A stretch of 64,000 nt of DNA from Dechloromonas sp. TW-R-39-2 (GTDB lineage Bacteria; Pseudomonadota; Gammaproteobacteria; Burkholderiales; Rhodocyclaceae), in contig NZ_CP045202.1 in assembly GCF_016864195.1 (NCBI RefSeq), positions 1,085,001-1,149,000 on the forward strand, read 5' to 3'. The first letter of the stretch is position 1, and each line of letters opens with the position of its first letter. Below are positions 1 to 9,155 of this stretch, piece after piece. The notes beneath the pieces are model-generated. The model made no database searches. It was not told the DNA's origin and worked only from the letters and a program-made list of their open reading frames with translations. Position numbers and translations under genes: made by a program.

Positions 1-709
1 GAATTTCCCGCAACGGCTGAAGGTTGCGACGCAGTTGGGATACCGTCCGCTTGAACTGGTGGATTGCTTCAAGTGTCGATGGCTTGGCGTGTGACAAGAT
101 ATCCATTTCCAGCTGTTCCGCGTGATCGTCCAGTTGTTCGATCACGGCAAAATAGCTGTCGACCACTGCATCAATCAGGGAATAAGCCAGTGTGTCAGCT
201 CCCCCCTTGCGCAGGCTTGAGTGCTCTGTCCGAATCCGTTGGCGGACTGGCTCAAAGGTCCGGGATTGTCGCTCCTGAAAACTGAGGACAAAATCATGCC
301 CGAGTACAAGGCTGATTTGATCCTGCATCAACTCCAGCTTGGGATTTTTTAATTCATATCGGTGCAGAACCAGGTAAAGGTAGTCGTCGTACGCATCGAT
401 TTTTTGACGTTGAGCATTGTTCAGAATATCTTCCTGAACGAGTGGATGCAGGTTGAATGTTTGACCGATTTCTTTCAGGTCATCTGCTTTCTGGATGCCG
501 TAAATATTGGCCCAGCGGAGTTTGAACGGGCGCGGGGCCGTCGCGAAATCGTGGCTGCTGCCCAAGGGGCGTTCGGCCAGCCCCTGGTCGTCGTAGTCGA
601 TCAGGGTGAAGCTGGTTTCCGGCATCTTGATTTCCCCGATATGAATCAGGGAGCCGGGAGGAAATCCAGCCTTGCTTGAGCGCAGTTTTTTCGGTTTCTT
701 CACTTTCAC
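1..709 (-). CDS. corA: CorA-family magnesium/cobalt transporter (partial, C-terminus off the left edge)
   Basis: The frame stays open to the window edge and encodes the N-terminal cytosolic part of a CorA divalent-cation channel. Visible marks are the LHPLVQEDILNNAQRQK stretch, the YDDYLYLVLHRYE strand and the long helical segment ending near FKRTVSQLRRNLQPLREI. The two membrane helices and the GMN signature would lie beyond base 1 and cannot be checked. The GTG at 709 overlaps the tcdA stop (GTGA), suggesting translational coupling; a second in-frame GTG lies at 703. Family assignment is confident; exact ion specificity is not. Confidence 0.85.
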   Translation of the reverse strand, partial: MKVKKPKKLRSSKAGFPPGSLIHIGEIKMPETSFTLIDYDDQGLAERPLGSSHDFATAPRPFKLRWANIYGIQKADDLKEIGQTFNLHPLVQEDILNNAQRQKIDAYDDYLYLVLHRYELKNPKLELMQDQISLVLGHDFVLSFQERQSRTFEPVRQRIRTEHSSLRKGGADTLAYSLIDAVVDSYFAVIEQLDDHAEQLEMDILSHAKPSTLEAIHQFKRTVSQLRRNLQPLREI

Positions 710-1470
710 TGGCCGATGATAAGTTCAATAGCTTGAGCGGCCGCCGCCATACCGAATACCGATGTAACGCAAACGGATGATCCAAACCCGGCGCAGTTGA
801 GTCCGCTAGGGCCTGGTGTCGTTGCGCAACTGTCCGTGCTCTCCGGGTAGCGCAGCGGCTCTGTTGAGAAAATGGCGGGAACGCCAAATTTCTTGCCGCC
901 GGCACGAGGAAAACCATGATCCCGACGCAATCCTGAGCGAACCTTCGCAAGCAAAGGATCCTGAATGGTCTGACTCAGGTCGGCGACTTGAATTTTCGTT
1001 GGGTCAGTCTGCCCCCCGGCCGCACCAGCAACGATAATCGATTGCTTGTTGTCCCTGCAAAAGGCGACCATGGCCGTTTTGATGCGGACCTGATCAATGG
1101 CATCAATGATGACGGAAAAGTGCGGCAAGAGAATTTGGGCCATGTTCTCAACCGTGACAAAGTCTTCAATGCACGTGACTTTGCATTCAGGGTTGATGGC
1201 CTGAATGCGCTCAGCCATGGCGTCGACCTTGGCTTTGCCATAAATGTCGCCGAGTGCATGAATCTGCCGGTTGGTATTCGATTCGGCCACCATGTCGAGG
1301 TCGACCACGGTAATCTGCCCGATACCTGTTCTGGCGAGTGCTTCGGCACTCCACGAACCAACGCCGCCAATGCCGACGATGCAGACGTGTGCCTGGCGCA
1401 GCCGGTGTGCGCCTTCTTCTCCATACAGTCGTGCCACGCCACCGAAGCGGCGATCATGATCGATCGACAT
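706..1470 (-). CDS. tcdA: tRNA threonylcarbamoyladenosine dehydratase (TcdA/CsdL, ThiF/E1-like)
   Basis: 254-aa E1-like enzyme that, by family, cyclises t6A37 of tRNA to ct6A using ATP. The nucleotide loop GIGGVGSWSAEALAR starts near residue 33, and the VDLDMVAESNTNRQ segment supplies the conserved Asp, Asn and Arg residues. The length fits TcdA and there is no C-terminal rhodanese or other fusion. I chose ATG 1470 because its protein begins MSIDHDRRFGG as family members do, and because TGATG overlaps the stop of the upstream HD-GYP gene. Downstream it overlaps corA by GTGA, so three functionally unrelated genes appear to share a transcript. Confidence 0.9.
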   Translation of the reverse strand: MSIDHDRRFGGVARLYGEEGAHRLRQAHVCIVGIGGVGSWSAEALARTGIGQITVVDLDMVAESNTNRQIHALGDIYGKAKVDAMAERIQAINPECKVTCIEDFVTVENMAQILLPHFSVIIDAIDQVRIKTAMVAFCRDNKQSIIVAGAAGGQTDPTKIQVADLSQTIQDPLLAKVRSGLRRDHGFPRAGGKKFGVPAIFSTEPLRYPESTDSCATTPGPSGLNCAGFGSSVCVTSVFGMAAAAQAIELIIGQ

Positions 1471-2573
1471 CAAGCTTCGACCGTTTTGCGAATGACTGCG
1501 TTGAACGGTGCGATCCATTCCGGCGCAAACTGATTGTCGCAAGCGTTGATTTCCGCGATCGCCCGTAGTACCGAACGATTTTTGCCGCGATGAATGTGTT
1601 TGAGCATGACGGCCTCAAAGGCGTCGACGATGGCAATGATTTTGGCGCCGGGACAAATATCATTGGCCGCCAACTTGTTGGGGTAGCCTCCGGCGTCCGG
1701 CATTTCATGATGCTGTGCAACCATCTCCGCTGCAGCCTCCCAGCCGGGCATGCGCTGCAACAACCCTGCCGCGTAGCCCGGGTGGTTGCGCAGGGATAGT
1801 TTGTCATCTGCAGTCATCTTGCCCATTTTCAGCCAGACTGCTTCAGGCAGGAGCATCATCCCGATGTCGTGGAGATAAACGGCCGCCTCGAGTTGGACCG
1901 GGTCAACCGCATCTCCGCCTGCCTTGTTGGTTTCCAGTGCGAGACGAAGAATCCGCATCGTTCGTCCCTTGAAGAGCGGCGAACGACTTTCCAACTGCAA
2001 GGCCAGGGAGCGGAAAAAATGCAAATCCGAGGTGGCGTTTTTTTGTTCAGGTTTGGGCGTGGCGACTCGTGGAGCACGGCTTGATATATTGGCAATGACC
2101 GGAGGAAAGCCGGTCACTGCTTCAATTAATTCTGCGCAATGAGCGTCAACACTGTCTGCACTCGATAGCGCAAGCTTTTCTAGTCCCTGGATCAGGGCGA
2201 GTAGTTGAAGATGATCCACCGACTTGCCCGACAGCAGGGCATCAGTAGCCAGTTCAAGTCGGTCGACGGCAAGCAGGATCAGTTCTGAAAGCAAATCGGA
2301 AAACAGAATTTCGCCTTCCCGAAACCGGGCCATCATTGTTTCAATCGGATGGGCAATGGCGACCCCCAACTCGAACTTGCAAAGGGAGGCGTCGCCCTTG
2401 ATGTTGTGGATGGCCCTGAACAGTTCCGCCGTAATCTCGCGATCTGCTGGCGTCTTTTTGAGGCGTGCTACATTGCGTTCAACTTCCGGTGCGCGATCCG
2501 TCAGTACTTCGGCAAACTCCTCAAGCGCATCGCGGTCCTGAACGACCGGTGCAATGATCAAGCGGATATCCAT
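1470..2573 (-). CDS. Hpt domain - HD-GYP domain fusion protein
   Basis: 367 aa. Residues 1-110 look like a histidine phosphotransfer domain, with the candidate phospho-His at H56 in FRAIHNIKGDA. Residues about 190-365 are an HD-GYP phosphodiesterase domain: HD at 235-236, HP at 264-265, HH at 288-289 and GGYP at 295-298. HD-GYP enzymes usually hydrolyse cyclic di-GMP and are usually driven by a REC domain; here an Hpt domain takes that place. The lysine after HDIG is Met. First gene of the overlapping minus-strand set with tcdA and corA. Activity is inferred from motifs only. Confidence 0.8.
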   Translation of the reverse strand: MDIRLIIAPVVQDRDALEEFAEVLTDRAPEVERNVARLKKTPADREITAELFRAIHNIKGDASLCKFELGVAIAHPIETMMARFREGEILFSDLLSELILLAVDRLELATDALLSGKSVDHLQLLALIQGLEKLALSSADSVDAHCAELIEAVTGFPPVIANISSRAPRVATPKPEQKNATSDLHFFRSLALQLESRSPLFKGRTMRILRLALETNKAGGDAVDPVQLEAAVYLHDIGMMLLPEAVWLKMGKMTADDKLSLRNHPGYAAGLLQRMPGWEAAAEMVAQHHEMPDAGGYPNKLAANDICPGAKIIAIVDAFEAVMLKHIHRGKNRSVLRAIAEINACDNQFAPEWIAPFNAVIRKTVEA

Positions 2574-2715
2574 CTCTGCCTCCCTGTTGTTCGATTTTCA
2601 GGTGTCGAGTTTATCCCAAAGCGCTGATAAATAAGAGGGTGGAAGCGCCGGCGGCCTTGACTCCCCCCTTCATGGCACCTAAGATTTCGGGCTTCCCAAG
2701 AGAATCGCCCTTACT

Positions 2716-3684
2716 GTGACACTGGAACAGCTTTACGCCCTGATCGGGCCCGACATGAAGTCCGTGGATGCGGTTATCCGCGATCGCCTGCATTCCGATG
2801 TGGCACTGGTCAGCCAGGTGTCCGAATACATCATCAACAGCGGCGGCAAACGCATGCGGCCGGCCTTGGTGTTGCTGGCTGCCGGTGCCATGGGTTATCA
2901 AGGGACGCGTCATCATGAAATGGCGGCCGTGGTTGAATTCATTCACACGGCCACGCTTTTGCATGACGACGTGGTCGATGAGTCAGCGCTGAGGCGCGGC
3001 AGGGATACGGCAAATGCCATGTTCGGCAATGCAGCCAGCGTTCTGGTCGGAGATTTCCTCTATTCGCGCGCATTCCAGATGATGGTCTCGGTGGATAACA
3101 TGCGCGTCATGCAAGTGCTGTCCGACGCCACGAATGTAATCGCCGAAGGCGAAGTCCTGCAGTTGATGAATTGCCACGACGCAGATGTCGACGAGGCGCG
3201 TTACATGCAGGTCATCCATTACAAAACGGCCAAGCTTTTCGAGGCGGCAGCCCAACTGGGCGCCATTTTGGGTCAGGCAACTCCCGAGGTGGAGAAAGCG
3301 CTGGCGGCTTATGGCATGCACTTGGGAACAGCCTTCCAGTTGATCGACGATGTGCTCGATTATTCGGGGCAGGAAGCCGATACAGGCAAGCATCTTGGTG
3401 ATGATCTGGCTGAGGGTAAGCCGACGTTGCCGTTGATTTATGCCATGCAGCATGGTTCACCGCAGCATTCGGCCAATGTTCGCAAGGCGATTGAAGAAGG
3501 TGGCCGTGATGATTTCCCGGCTGTTCTCGAAGCGATCCGTGCCAGCGGAGCTTTGGATCATGCCAGGGCACGGGCGCGTCAGGAAGCCGAACTCGCAAGA
3601 TCATCAATTTTTTGCTTGGGGGCTTCACCTTTTAAGGAAGCTCTGCTACAATTGTCCTCCTTCGCAGTTGAGAGAAATCATTAG
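2716..3684 (+). CDS. ispB: Octaprenyl diphosphate synthase (trans-isoprenyl diphosphate synthase)
   Basis: 322-aa all-trans polyprenyl diphosphate synthase that makes the quinone side chain. Both aspartate-rich motifs are intact: LLHDDVVDE with D84-D88 and FQLIDDVLDY with D211-D215. The GGKRMRPALVLL substrate-binding segment is at about 43-54. The start is GTG 2716; an in-frame stop upstream leaves no ATG alternative and the ribosome binding site is weak. It is divergent from the HD-GYP gene. Its 3' end carries the probable promoter for the tRNA-Pro gene that follows after 17 bp. Confidence 0.93.
   Translation: MTLEQLYALIGPDMKSVDAVIRDRLHSDVALVSQVSEYIINSGGKRMRPALVLLAAGAMGYQGTRHHEMAAVVEFIHTATLLHDDVVDESALRRGRDTANAMFGNAASVLVGDFLYSRAFQMMVSVDNMRVMQVLSDATNVIAEGEVLQLMNCHDADVDEARYMQVIHYKTAKLFEAAAQLGAILGQATPEVEKALAAYGMHLGTAFQLIDDVLDYSGQEADTGKHLGDDLAEGKPTLPLIYAMQHGSPQHSANVRKAIEEGGRDDFPAVLEAIRASGALDHARARARQEAELARSSIFCLGASPFKEALLQLSSFAVERNH
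3624..3652 (+). promoter_or_regulatory. Probable sigma-70 promoter of tRNA-Pro, inside the 3' end of ispB
   Basis: TTCACC (3624-3629), a 17-bp spacer and TACAAT (3647-3652). This would start transcription near 3658-3660, about 45 bases before the tRNA. Read by eye; the -35 is only a fair match. Confidence 0.4.
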
Positions 3685-3701
3685 ATTCTTTCAGTTGCAT
3701 T

Positions 3702-3778
3702 CGGAGTGTAGCTCAGCCTGGTAGAGCACTGCGTTCGGGACGCAGGGGTCGCAAGTTCGAATCCTGTCACTCCGACCA
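3702..3778 (+). tRNA. tRNA-Pro (anticodon CGG)
   Basis: A 77-nt cloverleaf. The acceptor arms CGGAGTG/CACTCCG pair, the anticodon stem CTGCG/CGCAG encloses the loop TTCGGGA (anticodon CGG, decoding CCG), the T-arm contains GTTCGAATC, and CCA is encoded at 3776-3778. It lies 17 bp after ispB and is followed by a rho-independent terminator. Confidence 0.95.
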
Positions 3779-3786
3779 ATTAGGAA

Positions 3787-3819
3787 CCCACGTAATTCGC
3801 AAGAGTTACGTGGGTTTTT
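3787..3819 (+). terminator. Rho-independent terminator after tRNA-Pro
   Basis: Perfect 9-bp stem CCCACGTAA / TTACGTGGG (3787-3795 with 3806-3814), 10-nt loop, then TTTTT. Confidence 0.85.
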
Positions 3820-3982
3820 CTATTTCCGGTCAGTATTTTGAGATCTTCCTGAAACCTTGGAATTCCAGGGACGGCTCTTTGCGCTGTGATATATTTCAGC
3901 GTTTTATGCGGACGGCAATTTTTGTCCGTTTTCGCATGCCGCCGGATTGTTCCGGGAAATAAAACTCAAAGGGCTTTTGCCA

Positions 3983-5905
3983 GTGAGATCGAACAGGCTG
4001 TTTAACCGCTTCGAACAAATTTTCGGGCCAGGGCGATCCCTTTCTGCGCGAATTCTCATGGGGGCAACGACCGCTGTCGGTATCGCACTGCTGCTGGCCA
4101 CCGCGTATTTTTCAATCGATCAGCGCGCTTCTCTTGAGCGTCTGTTCGAGAAGCAAAGCCAGAATCTGGTCGACTCACTGGGGGCATTTGCCATTGAGCA
4201 ATTGATCAGTCTGGATTACCCCGCACTTGAGTATGCGATTGCCGTCGCAGGGAAAAAAAACGACAGCATCCTGTTTGTTGAAGTGACTCACCATGGCCAG
4301 GGTGTGGCTCGCTTTGGCAATCCCGATGCGGCTGGGCCTGAATTTGTTTCGGAAATCCGCTGGCGGGATAGCGATGCACCTGGTATTGGGAAAATACGGG
4401 TTATTTTTTCCAGTCATGATCGGGATGCATTGCAGGCTGCCAGCCTGCGCGATCACCTGATTACCATGCTACTGATCTTCATCGTCATGTGTTTTTCGTT
4501 GCGCTGGCTGTTGCGGCGGACGGTGATTGGGCCGATCGAGCATTTGACTTCACGTACCGAACAGGCGATTACCGATGCTTTGCCTGAGCTGGCGCTGGCT
4601 TCAAAACCTGTCCCGCGGGCTGTCGATGAAATTCAACTGCTTGATGAGCGCTTCGGCAGCTTGCTGGAGGGATTGAAGCGCCGTGATCTGGCGCGTAGTC
4701 AGGCCGAACAGGCTTTGGTTGAACATCAAAACAATCTCGAGCAGCTGGTTGAGGCTCGGACCCACGAGTTGAAACTGGCACAGGAGGAAGCGACCCGCTT
4801 GAATCAGGTCAAGAGTGAATTCCTGGCTGCGGCGAGCCACGATTTACGCCAACCTTTGCAAGCAATCAATTTATTCCACAGTGTTCTCAAAGGCACGGGC
4901 CTCAATGAAGAGCAGCAGCGCTTGAGTCACTATCTGTCACTTTCGCTGACCTCTTTGGGCGACTTATTGAATGCCCTTCTGGATATTTCAAAGTTGGATG
5001 CCGGTCGCATCAAGCCTGTTCCGGATACGATCGATGTCGAGGCTTTATTTCGCCAGATTGATGCTGAATTCAGTTCTCTGGCGCTGGACAAGGGGTTGCG
5101 CTTCAAGCTTTATTTCCCCTTTCGGCGGCTGGCTGTTTTTACCGATGCCAAGTTGCTGCTCAGCATGCTCAATAACTTGATTGGGAATGCGCTGAAATAC
5201 ACCGACACAGGCGGGATTCTGGTTGGTATTCGCCGCCGGGGTGATCGTGCGATCATTCAGATCTGGGATACCGGGATTGGTATTTCGGCTGAAAATACCC
5301 GAAAAATTTACGATGAGTATTTTCAGATCGGGAACCAGGCACGTGATCGTGCCAAGGGGTTGGGGCTGGGATTGTCGATTGTCAAACGCCTGGCCAAGTT
5401 GCTGGGGACAGAGGTGATTTGCCGTTCTCGCCACGGGAAGGGATCGGTTTTCGAATTTGCACTCCCTTTGGCCGACGAGGCTTTGCTGCCCGTTCGGGAG
5501 TTGCTGCCCGCAGCGGTTAGCGAGTCTGCCGTCGAGTCCTGCTGGCTCGGGCGTCGGGTTGTGGTGGTCGAGGATGATGCTTTACTGGCGAGTGCGGTTG
5601 ATATTGCGCTCAGGGCCAAGGGTATTAGCGTTTCTTCCTATGCTTCCGCTGAGCTTGCTTTGTCGGCCAGTGATATTGCTGGCGCAGATATCTACCTTTC
5701 TGATTTTCGGCTGCCAGGCATGGATGGTGTCGAGATGTTGAAAACCATTCAGCGACAAGCAATGCATCCCATCAGGGCTGTCATCCTGACTGGCGAAACA
5801 TTGCCCGAGCGGATCAAGATCGCGGAATCTTCCGGCTGGACCGTGCTTTTCAAGCCGGTCGACTTTCCCCAGTTGTTGTCGGCGCTTGAAGGTCAGCTCA
5901 ATTAG
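3983..5905 (+). CDS. Hybrid sensor histidine kinase / response regulator
   Basis: About 640 aa. It has a membrane segment near residues 24-45, a periplasmic sensor of roughly 110 residues with no recognised fold, and a second membrane helix near 160-178. HAMP-like and coiled-coil segments follow, then HisKA with AASHDLRQPLQ (His near 286), a HATPase domain with DTGIGIS and GLGLGLSIVKR, and a C-terminal REC domain (VVEDDA, phospho-Asp in LSDFRLPGMDG). I chose GTG 3983, which has AAAGGG about 10 bp upstream; an in-frame TTG at 3947 is the alternative. The HDLRQPLQ H-box resembles PAS/hybrid kinases without a fixed partner. No cognate regulator is adjacent and the signal is unknown. Confidence 0.85.
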   Translation: MRSNRLFNRFEQIFGPGRSLSARILMGATTAVGIALLLATAYFSIDQRASLERLFEKQSQNLVDSLGAFAIEQLISLDYPALEYAIAVAGKKNDSILFVEVTHHGQGVARFGNPDAAGPEFVSEIRWRDSDAPGIGKIRVIFSSHDRDALQAASLRDHLITMLLIFIVMCFSLRWLLRRTVIGPIEHLTSRTEQAITDALPELALASKPVPRAVDEIQLLDERFGSLLEGLKRRDLARSQAEQALVEHQNNLEQLVEARTHELKLAQEEATRLNQVKSEFLAAASHDLRQPLQAINLFHSVLKGTGLNEEQQRLSHYLSLSLTSLGDLLNALLDISKLDAGRIKPVPDTIDVEALFRQIDAEFSSLALDKGLRFKLYFPFRRLAVFTDAKLLLSMLNNLIGNALKYTDTGGILVGIRRRGDRAIIQIWDTGIGISAENTRKIYDEYFQIGNQARDRAKGLGLGLSIVKRLAKLLGTEVICRSRHGKGSVFEFALPLADEALLPVRELLPAAVSESAVESCWLGRRVVVVEDDALLASAVDIALRAKGISVSSYASAELALSASDIAGADIYLSDFRLPGMDGVEMLKTIQRQAMHPIRAVILTGETLPERIKIAESSGWTVLFKPVDFPQLLSALEGQLN

Positions 5906-6025
5906 TTTTTCTGCATGCCCCGAGTCTTGCCGGGTGGTTGCAAAATGCAGAGGATTGGGCGAAGCTGGTGGGCTATCGTCGTATCGCCCATCCTGGTGTA
6001 ACGCCCTTTCCTGTGTGAGGTTGTA

Positions 6026-6241
6026 ATGAAATACCTGTTCCTTTTTGCGTTTTTGGGCGTGATTTGGTGGGTGTGGAAGAAGCGCAATACACAGCCATCG
6101 GACCAGCCGGTTCAAGGGCGGGCTCCTGAACAGATGGTCAATTGTGCCCACTGCGGCGTCTATCTGCCGGCCAGTGAAGCGCTTGTCGACAATGACCGCA
6201 GTTTCTGCTGCCAGGCTCACCGTCAGGCCGACGGACGCTGA
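6026..6241 (+). CDS. PP0621-like small membrane protein
   Basis: 71-aa protein with one N-terminal membrane helix (about residues 3-18, FLFAFLGVIWWVW). A soluble tail follows with CAHCGVYLP and a second CC pair near residues 61-62, a layout that could bind zinc. GAGG precedes the ATG. Its TGA overlaps the ATG of pilS (6241), so the two are probably coupled. It resembles the PP0621 family often found beside pilSR; the function is not known. Confidence 0.8.
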   Translation: MKYLFLFAFLGVIWWVWKKRNTQPSDQPVQGRAPEQMVNCAHCGVYLPASEALVDNDRSFCCQAHRQADGR

Positions 6242-7848
6242 TGTCCGACTGGCTGTCCTCGACCTGGGAGGCCAATTGGCGCTCCTTCCAGTATTTCAAC
6301 CTGTATCGACTGGTACTCGCCGGCCTGTTCTTTCTGGCTCTGCTGGTGCCCTATGACTGGACTGGCCGACTTCATTTTTCGCCCTCAGCCGCCTTGCTGG
6401 CGCTTGATGCAATCTATGCCCTGAGTATCGTCGGTGGCTTGTTGCTGTCGATCCACTGGCAACGGCGCTTCAATTTCCAGCTCTCGATCCAGGTGGCCAT
6501 CGATGCGGTGGTGGTCAGTTTGTTCATGTATGAGGCGGGAGGCGTCGGGAGCGGTCTCGGCGTCTTGCTGCTGATCTCTCTGGCGGCAGCCAGTTTGGTC
6601 GGACGAGGGCGGTTGGTGTTGTTCTATGCCGCGCTGGCCACGCTGGCGGTGTTGTTGACCCAGCTTTACGGGCTTGTCGAGGGGTATTTTGAACTGGCAT
6701 CCGTTGTCCAGGGAGGATTCCTTTCGGCGGGTTTTTTTGCGACCGCGATTCTGGCGCGCTTGTTGGGACAACGTGTGATGGCTAACGAGGATCTGGCCAG
6801 GCGTCGTGGCGAGGCGCTGGAGAATCAGATTCGTATCAGCCGGCGTGTGGTCGAGCGAATGCAGGATGGCGTGTTGATTGTCGGACAGGAGGGCGTGGTC
6901 GGGCAGAGTAATCCGGTGGCCGCGAACATGCTGGGGATTGCTCCGGATACGGCGCCAATGCTTGCGGCGCTGGTGCCAGCATTGGCTGAAGCGCTTCAGG
7001 CCTGGCTGGTGGGAGGCTCTGACTCCGTCCAGTTTGGCGGAAGCGATGGTTGCGAGTTGCAGGCCCGTTTTGAGCGGACAAGCAGTTCCGATGGCGAGGT
7101 GCTCGTTTTCCTCGAAGATGTTGGGCGTATCAAGGCGCGTGCCCAGCAATTGAAATTGGCCTCTCTGGGGCGGTTGACCGCGAGTATTGCCCATGAAATC
7201 CGCAATCCGCTGTCGGCCATCGGGCATGCTGGTGAGTTGTTGCGCGAGGAACAGCGCGGCGCCGTGCAAGATCGCCTTTTACGTATTTTGAATGACAATG
7301 TGGTTCGCCTGGATCGCATTGTTCAGGATGTCCTGGGTTTGGGGCGCCAGCAGCGTGCGGAGCCGCAAAATCTGGTACTTGAAGAATTTTGTGCCGCTTT
7401 TCTCGAGCAGTTTTCAGCGGCGGAAAGTCTGGCGCCCAGTGTTGTCGTTGCCATTTTCGATGAGCCTTTGACCTTGTGCTTTGATCGCTCGCACCTTGAT
7501 CAGATTCTCTGGAACCTGGTGAGCAACGCCTTGCGGCACTCGAGCCGCGGCGAAGGTGCTGTTCGCCTGCTCACACGGCGCGGTAGCCAGGAAGGGCGGG
7601 TAGAATTGCATGTCATCGATGATGGTCCCGGCATCTCTGATTCGGTTCGTGAGCAGATATTCGAGCCTTTTTTCACGACTCACCATGCCGGTACGGGCTT
7701 GGGTCTGTTCATCGCGCGCGAGTTGTCGGCCGCCAATGGTGCGACACTTGAACTGGTCGGCACATCGTCCGGCGGCCATTTTATTCTTGCAGGGAGAAAT
7801 GATTGGTGTCACTTGCCCGAAGTGAGCGACGGTCCGCTGATGCGTTGA
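6241..7848 (+). CDS. pilS: PilS-type sensor histidine kinase
   Basis: 535 aa. Six hydrophobic segments lie within residues 20-178, as in PilS, followed by a PAS-like region and HisKA with SIAHEIRNPLSAIG (phospho-His H318). The HATPase domain has its N-box (LVSNALRHS), DDGPGIS and GTGLGLFIA. In this family PilS senses pilin in the inner membrane and phosphorylates PilR to control sigma-54-dependent pilA transcription. The 3' end overlaps the pilR start by about 43 bp. No pilin gene lies in the window, so the target is inferred. Confidence 0.88.
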   Translation: MSDWLSSTWEANWRSFQYFNLYRLVLAGLFFLALLVPYDWTGRLHFSPSAALLALDAIYALSIVGGLLLSIHWQRRFNFQLSIQVAIDAVVVSLFMYEAGGVGSGLGVLLLISLAAASLVGRGRLVLFYAALATLAVLLTQLYGLVEGYFELASVVQGGFLSAGFFATAILARLLGQRVMANEDLARRRGEALENQIRISRRVVERMQDGVLIVGQEGVVGQSNPVAANMLGIAPDTAPMLAALVPALAEALQAWLVGGSDSVQFGGSDGCELQARFERTSSSDGEVLVFLEDVGRIKARAQQLKLASLGRLTASIAHEIRNPLSAIGHAGELLREEQRGAVQDRLLRILNDNVVRLDRIVQDVLGLGRQQRAEPQNLVLEEFCAAFLEQFSAAESLAPSVVVAIFDEPLTLCFDRSHLDQILWNLVSNALRHSSRGEGAVRLLTRRGSQEGRVELHVIDDGPGISDSVREQIFEPFFTTHHAGTGLGLFIARELSAANGATLELVGTSSGGHFILAGRNDWCHLPEVSDGPLMR

Positions 7849-9155
7849 ACCGGGTTTTGGTGGTTGATGACGAGCCGGATATCCGTGAGCTGATCGATCT
7901 GACGCTATTGCGCATGGGCTTGGCTACGGTATGTGTCGGCTCGGTCGGTGAGGCGAAAAAGGCACTCGAATCGGGGGCCTTTAATCTCTGCCTGACCGAT
8001 ATGCGTCTGCCTGATGGCGAGGGGCTGGAAATTGTCCAGCACATTGCCGAGCACCACGGTCGACTGCCGGTTGCCGTGATTACTGCTTTCGGGAGCGCAG
8101 AAAATGCAGTCGCGGCACTCAAGGCCGGTGCGTTTGATTACCTGACCAAACCGGTTGGCCTGGATCAGTTGCGGGCCTTGGTCAAATCGGCCCTGCGCCT
8201 GCCCGAGGCGGTGCGTGGAGATGATCCGTTGCTTGCCTTGGTGGGCAATTCGCCCTGCATGCAGCACGTCCGGACAATGATCGACAAATTGGCCCGCAGC
8301 CAGGCGCCGATCTACATTTCGGGTGAGTCCGGTAGTGGCAAGGAACTGGCCGCTCGCCTGATCCATGCCCGCAGTGCCCGGCATGCCGGGGCCTTTGTCC
8401 CGGTCAACTGCGGCGCAATCCCGGAAATGCTGATGGAGAGCGAATTCTTCGGTTATCGCAAGGGCGCGTTCACTGGGGCAGAAACCGACCGTGACGGTTT
8501 TTTCCAGGCGGCCAATGGCGGGACGTTGTTTCTTGACGAAGTGGCTGATTTGCCGTTGGCCATGCAGGTCAAGTTGTTGCGCGCCATTCAGGAAAAACGT
8601 GTGCGCAAAGTGGGCAACACACTCGAAGAGCCTGTCGATGTCCGCATTGTCTGTGCGACGCACAAAAATCTGCGCGATTGTGTCGACCGGGGTGCTTTCC
8701 GCCAGGATCTTTATTACCGCCTGAACGTGATCGAGCTGCGCATGCCTCCTTTGCGCGAGCGAGCCGAAGATATTGCTCCGCTGGTTGCTGCCATTTTGCA
8801 GCGGTTGTTCGGTGCAACTCATCCGTTTTTGTCTGCAGCTGCGTTGCGAGCCTTGGAGTTTTATCCGTTCCCGGGAAATGTTCGTGAACTGGAGAATATC
8901 CTCGAGCGGGCCACCGCACTTTGCTCGGGAGAGCAAATCGAAGTGGATGATCTTCATCTTGAACCGGAGGATTTGGTTGAAGAGAGTGGCGGGCGAGGCA
9001 GTGAGACGCTGGATGCTTATCTGAATCGGCTTGAGCGCCAGGCTATTCTCGAAGCCTTGCAAACAACAGAGGGCAACCGAACGGCGGCTGCCCGTTTGCT
9101 CGGTGTGACTTTCCGTTCCATGCGCTACCGCCTGGAACGCTTGGGGATCGAATGA
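7806..9155 (+). CDS. pilR: PilR-type sigma-54-dependent response regulator
   Basis: 449 aa in NtrC order. A REC domain (VVDDEPD, phospho-Asp near 65 in LTDMRLPDG, KP at the end of the domain) is followed by an AAA+ domain with Walker A GESGSGKE. The sigma-54-contacting GAFTGA loop is intact, as is the LFLDEVADLPL segment. A C-terminal Fis-type helix-turn-helix (NRTAAARLLGVTFRSMRYRL) ends the protein. GTG 7806 has GGGAGA at normal spacing; TTG 7803 is too close. It overlaps both pilS and ampD (ATGA at 9152), giving a tightly coupled run. Confidence 0.9.
   Translation: MSLARSERRSADALNRVLVVDDEPDIRELIDLTLLRMGLATVCVGSVGEAKKALESGAFNLCLTDMRLPDGEGLEIVQHIAEHHGRLPVAVITAFGSAENAVAALKAGAFDYLTKPVGLDQLRALVKSALRLPEAVRGDDPLLALVGNSPCMQHVRTMIDKLARSQAPIYISGESGSGKELAARLIHARSARHAGAFVPVNCGAIPEMLMESEFFGYRKGAFTGAETDRDGFFQAANGGTLFLDEVADLPLAMQVKLLRAIQEKRVRKVGNTLEEPVDVRIVCATHKNLRDCVDRGAFRQDLYYRLNVIELRMPPLRERAEDIAPLVAAILQRLFGATHPFLSAAALRALEFYPFPGNVRELENILERATALCSGEQIEVDDLHLEPEDLVEESGGRGSETLDAYLNRLERQAILEALQTTEGNRTAAARLLGVTFRSMRYRLERLGIE

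Noticed and set aside
5906..6025. Terminator hairpin after the first hybrid kinase
   Set aside because: The GGGCTATCG...CGCCC segment pairs poorly and has no T-run.
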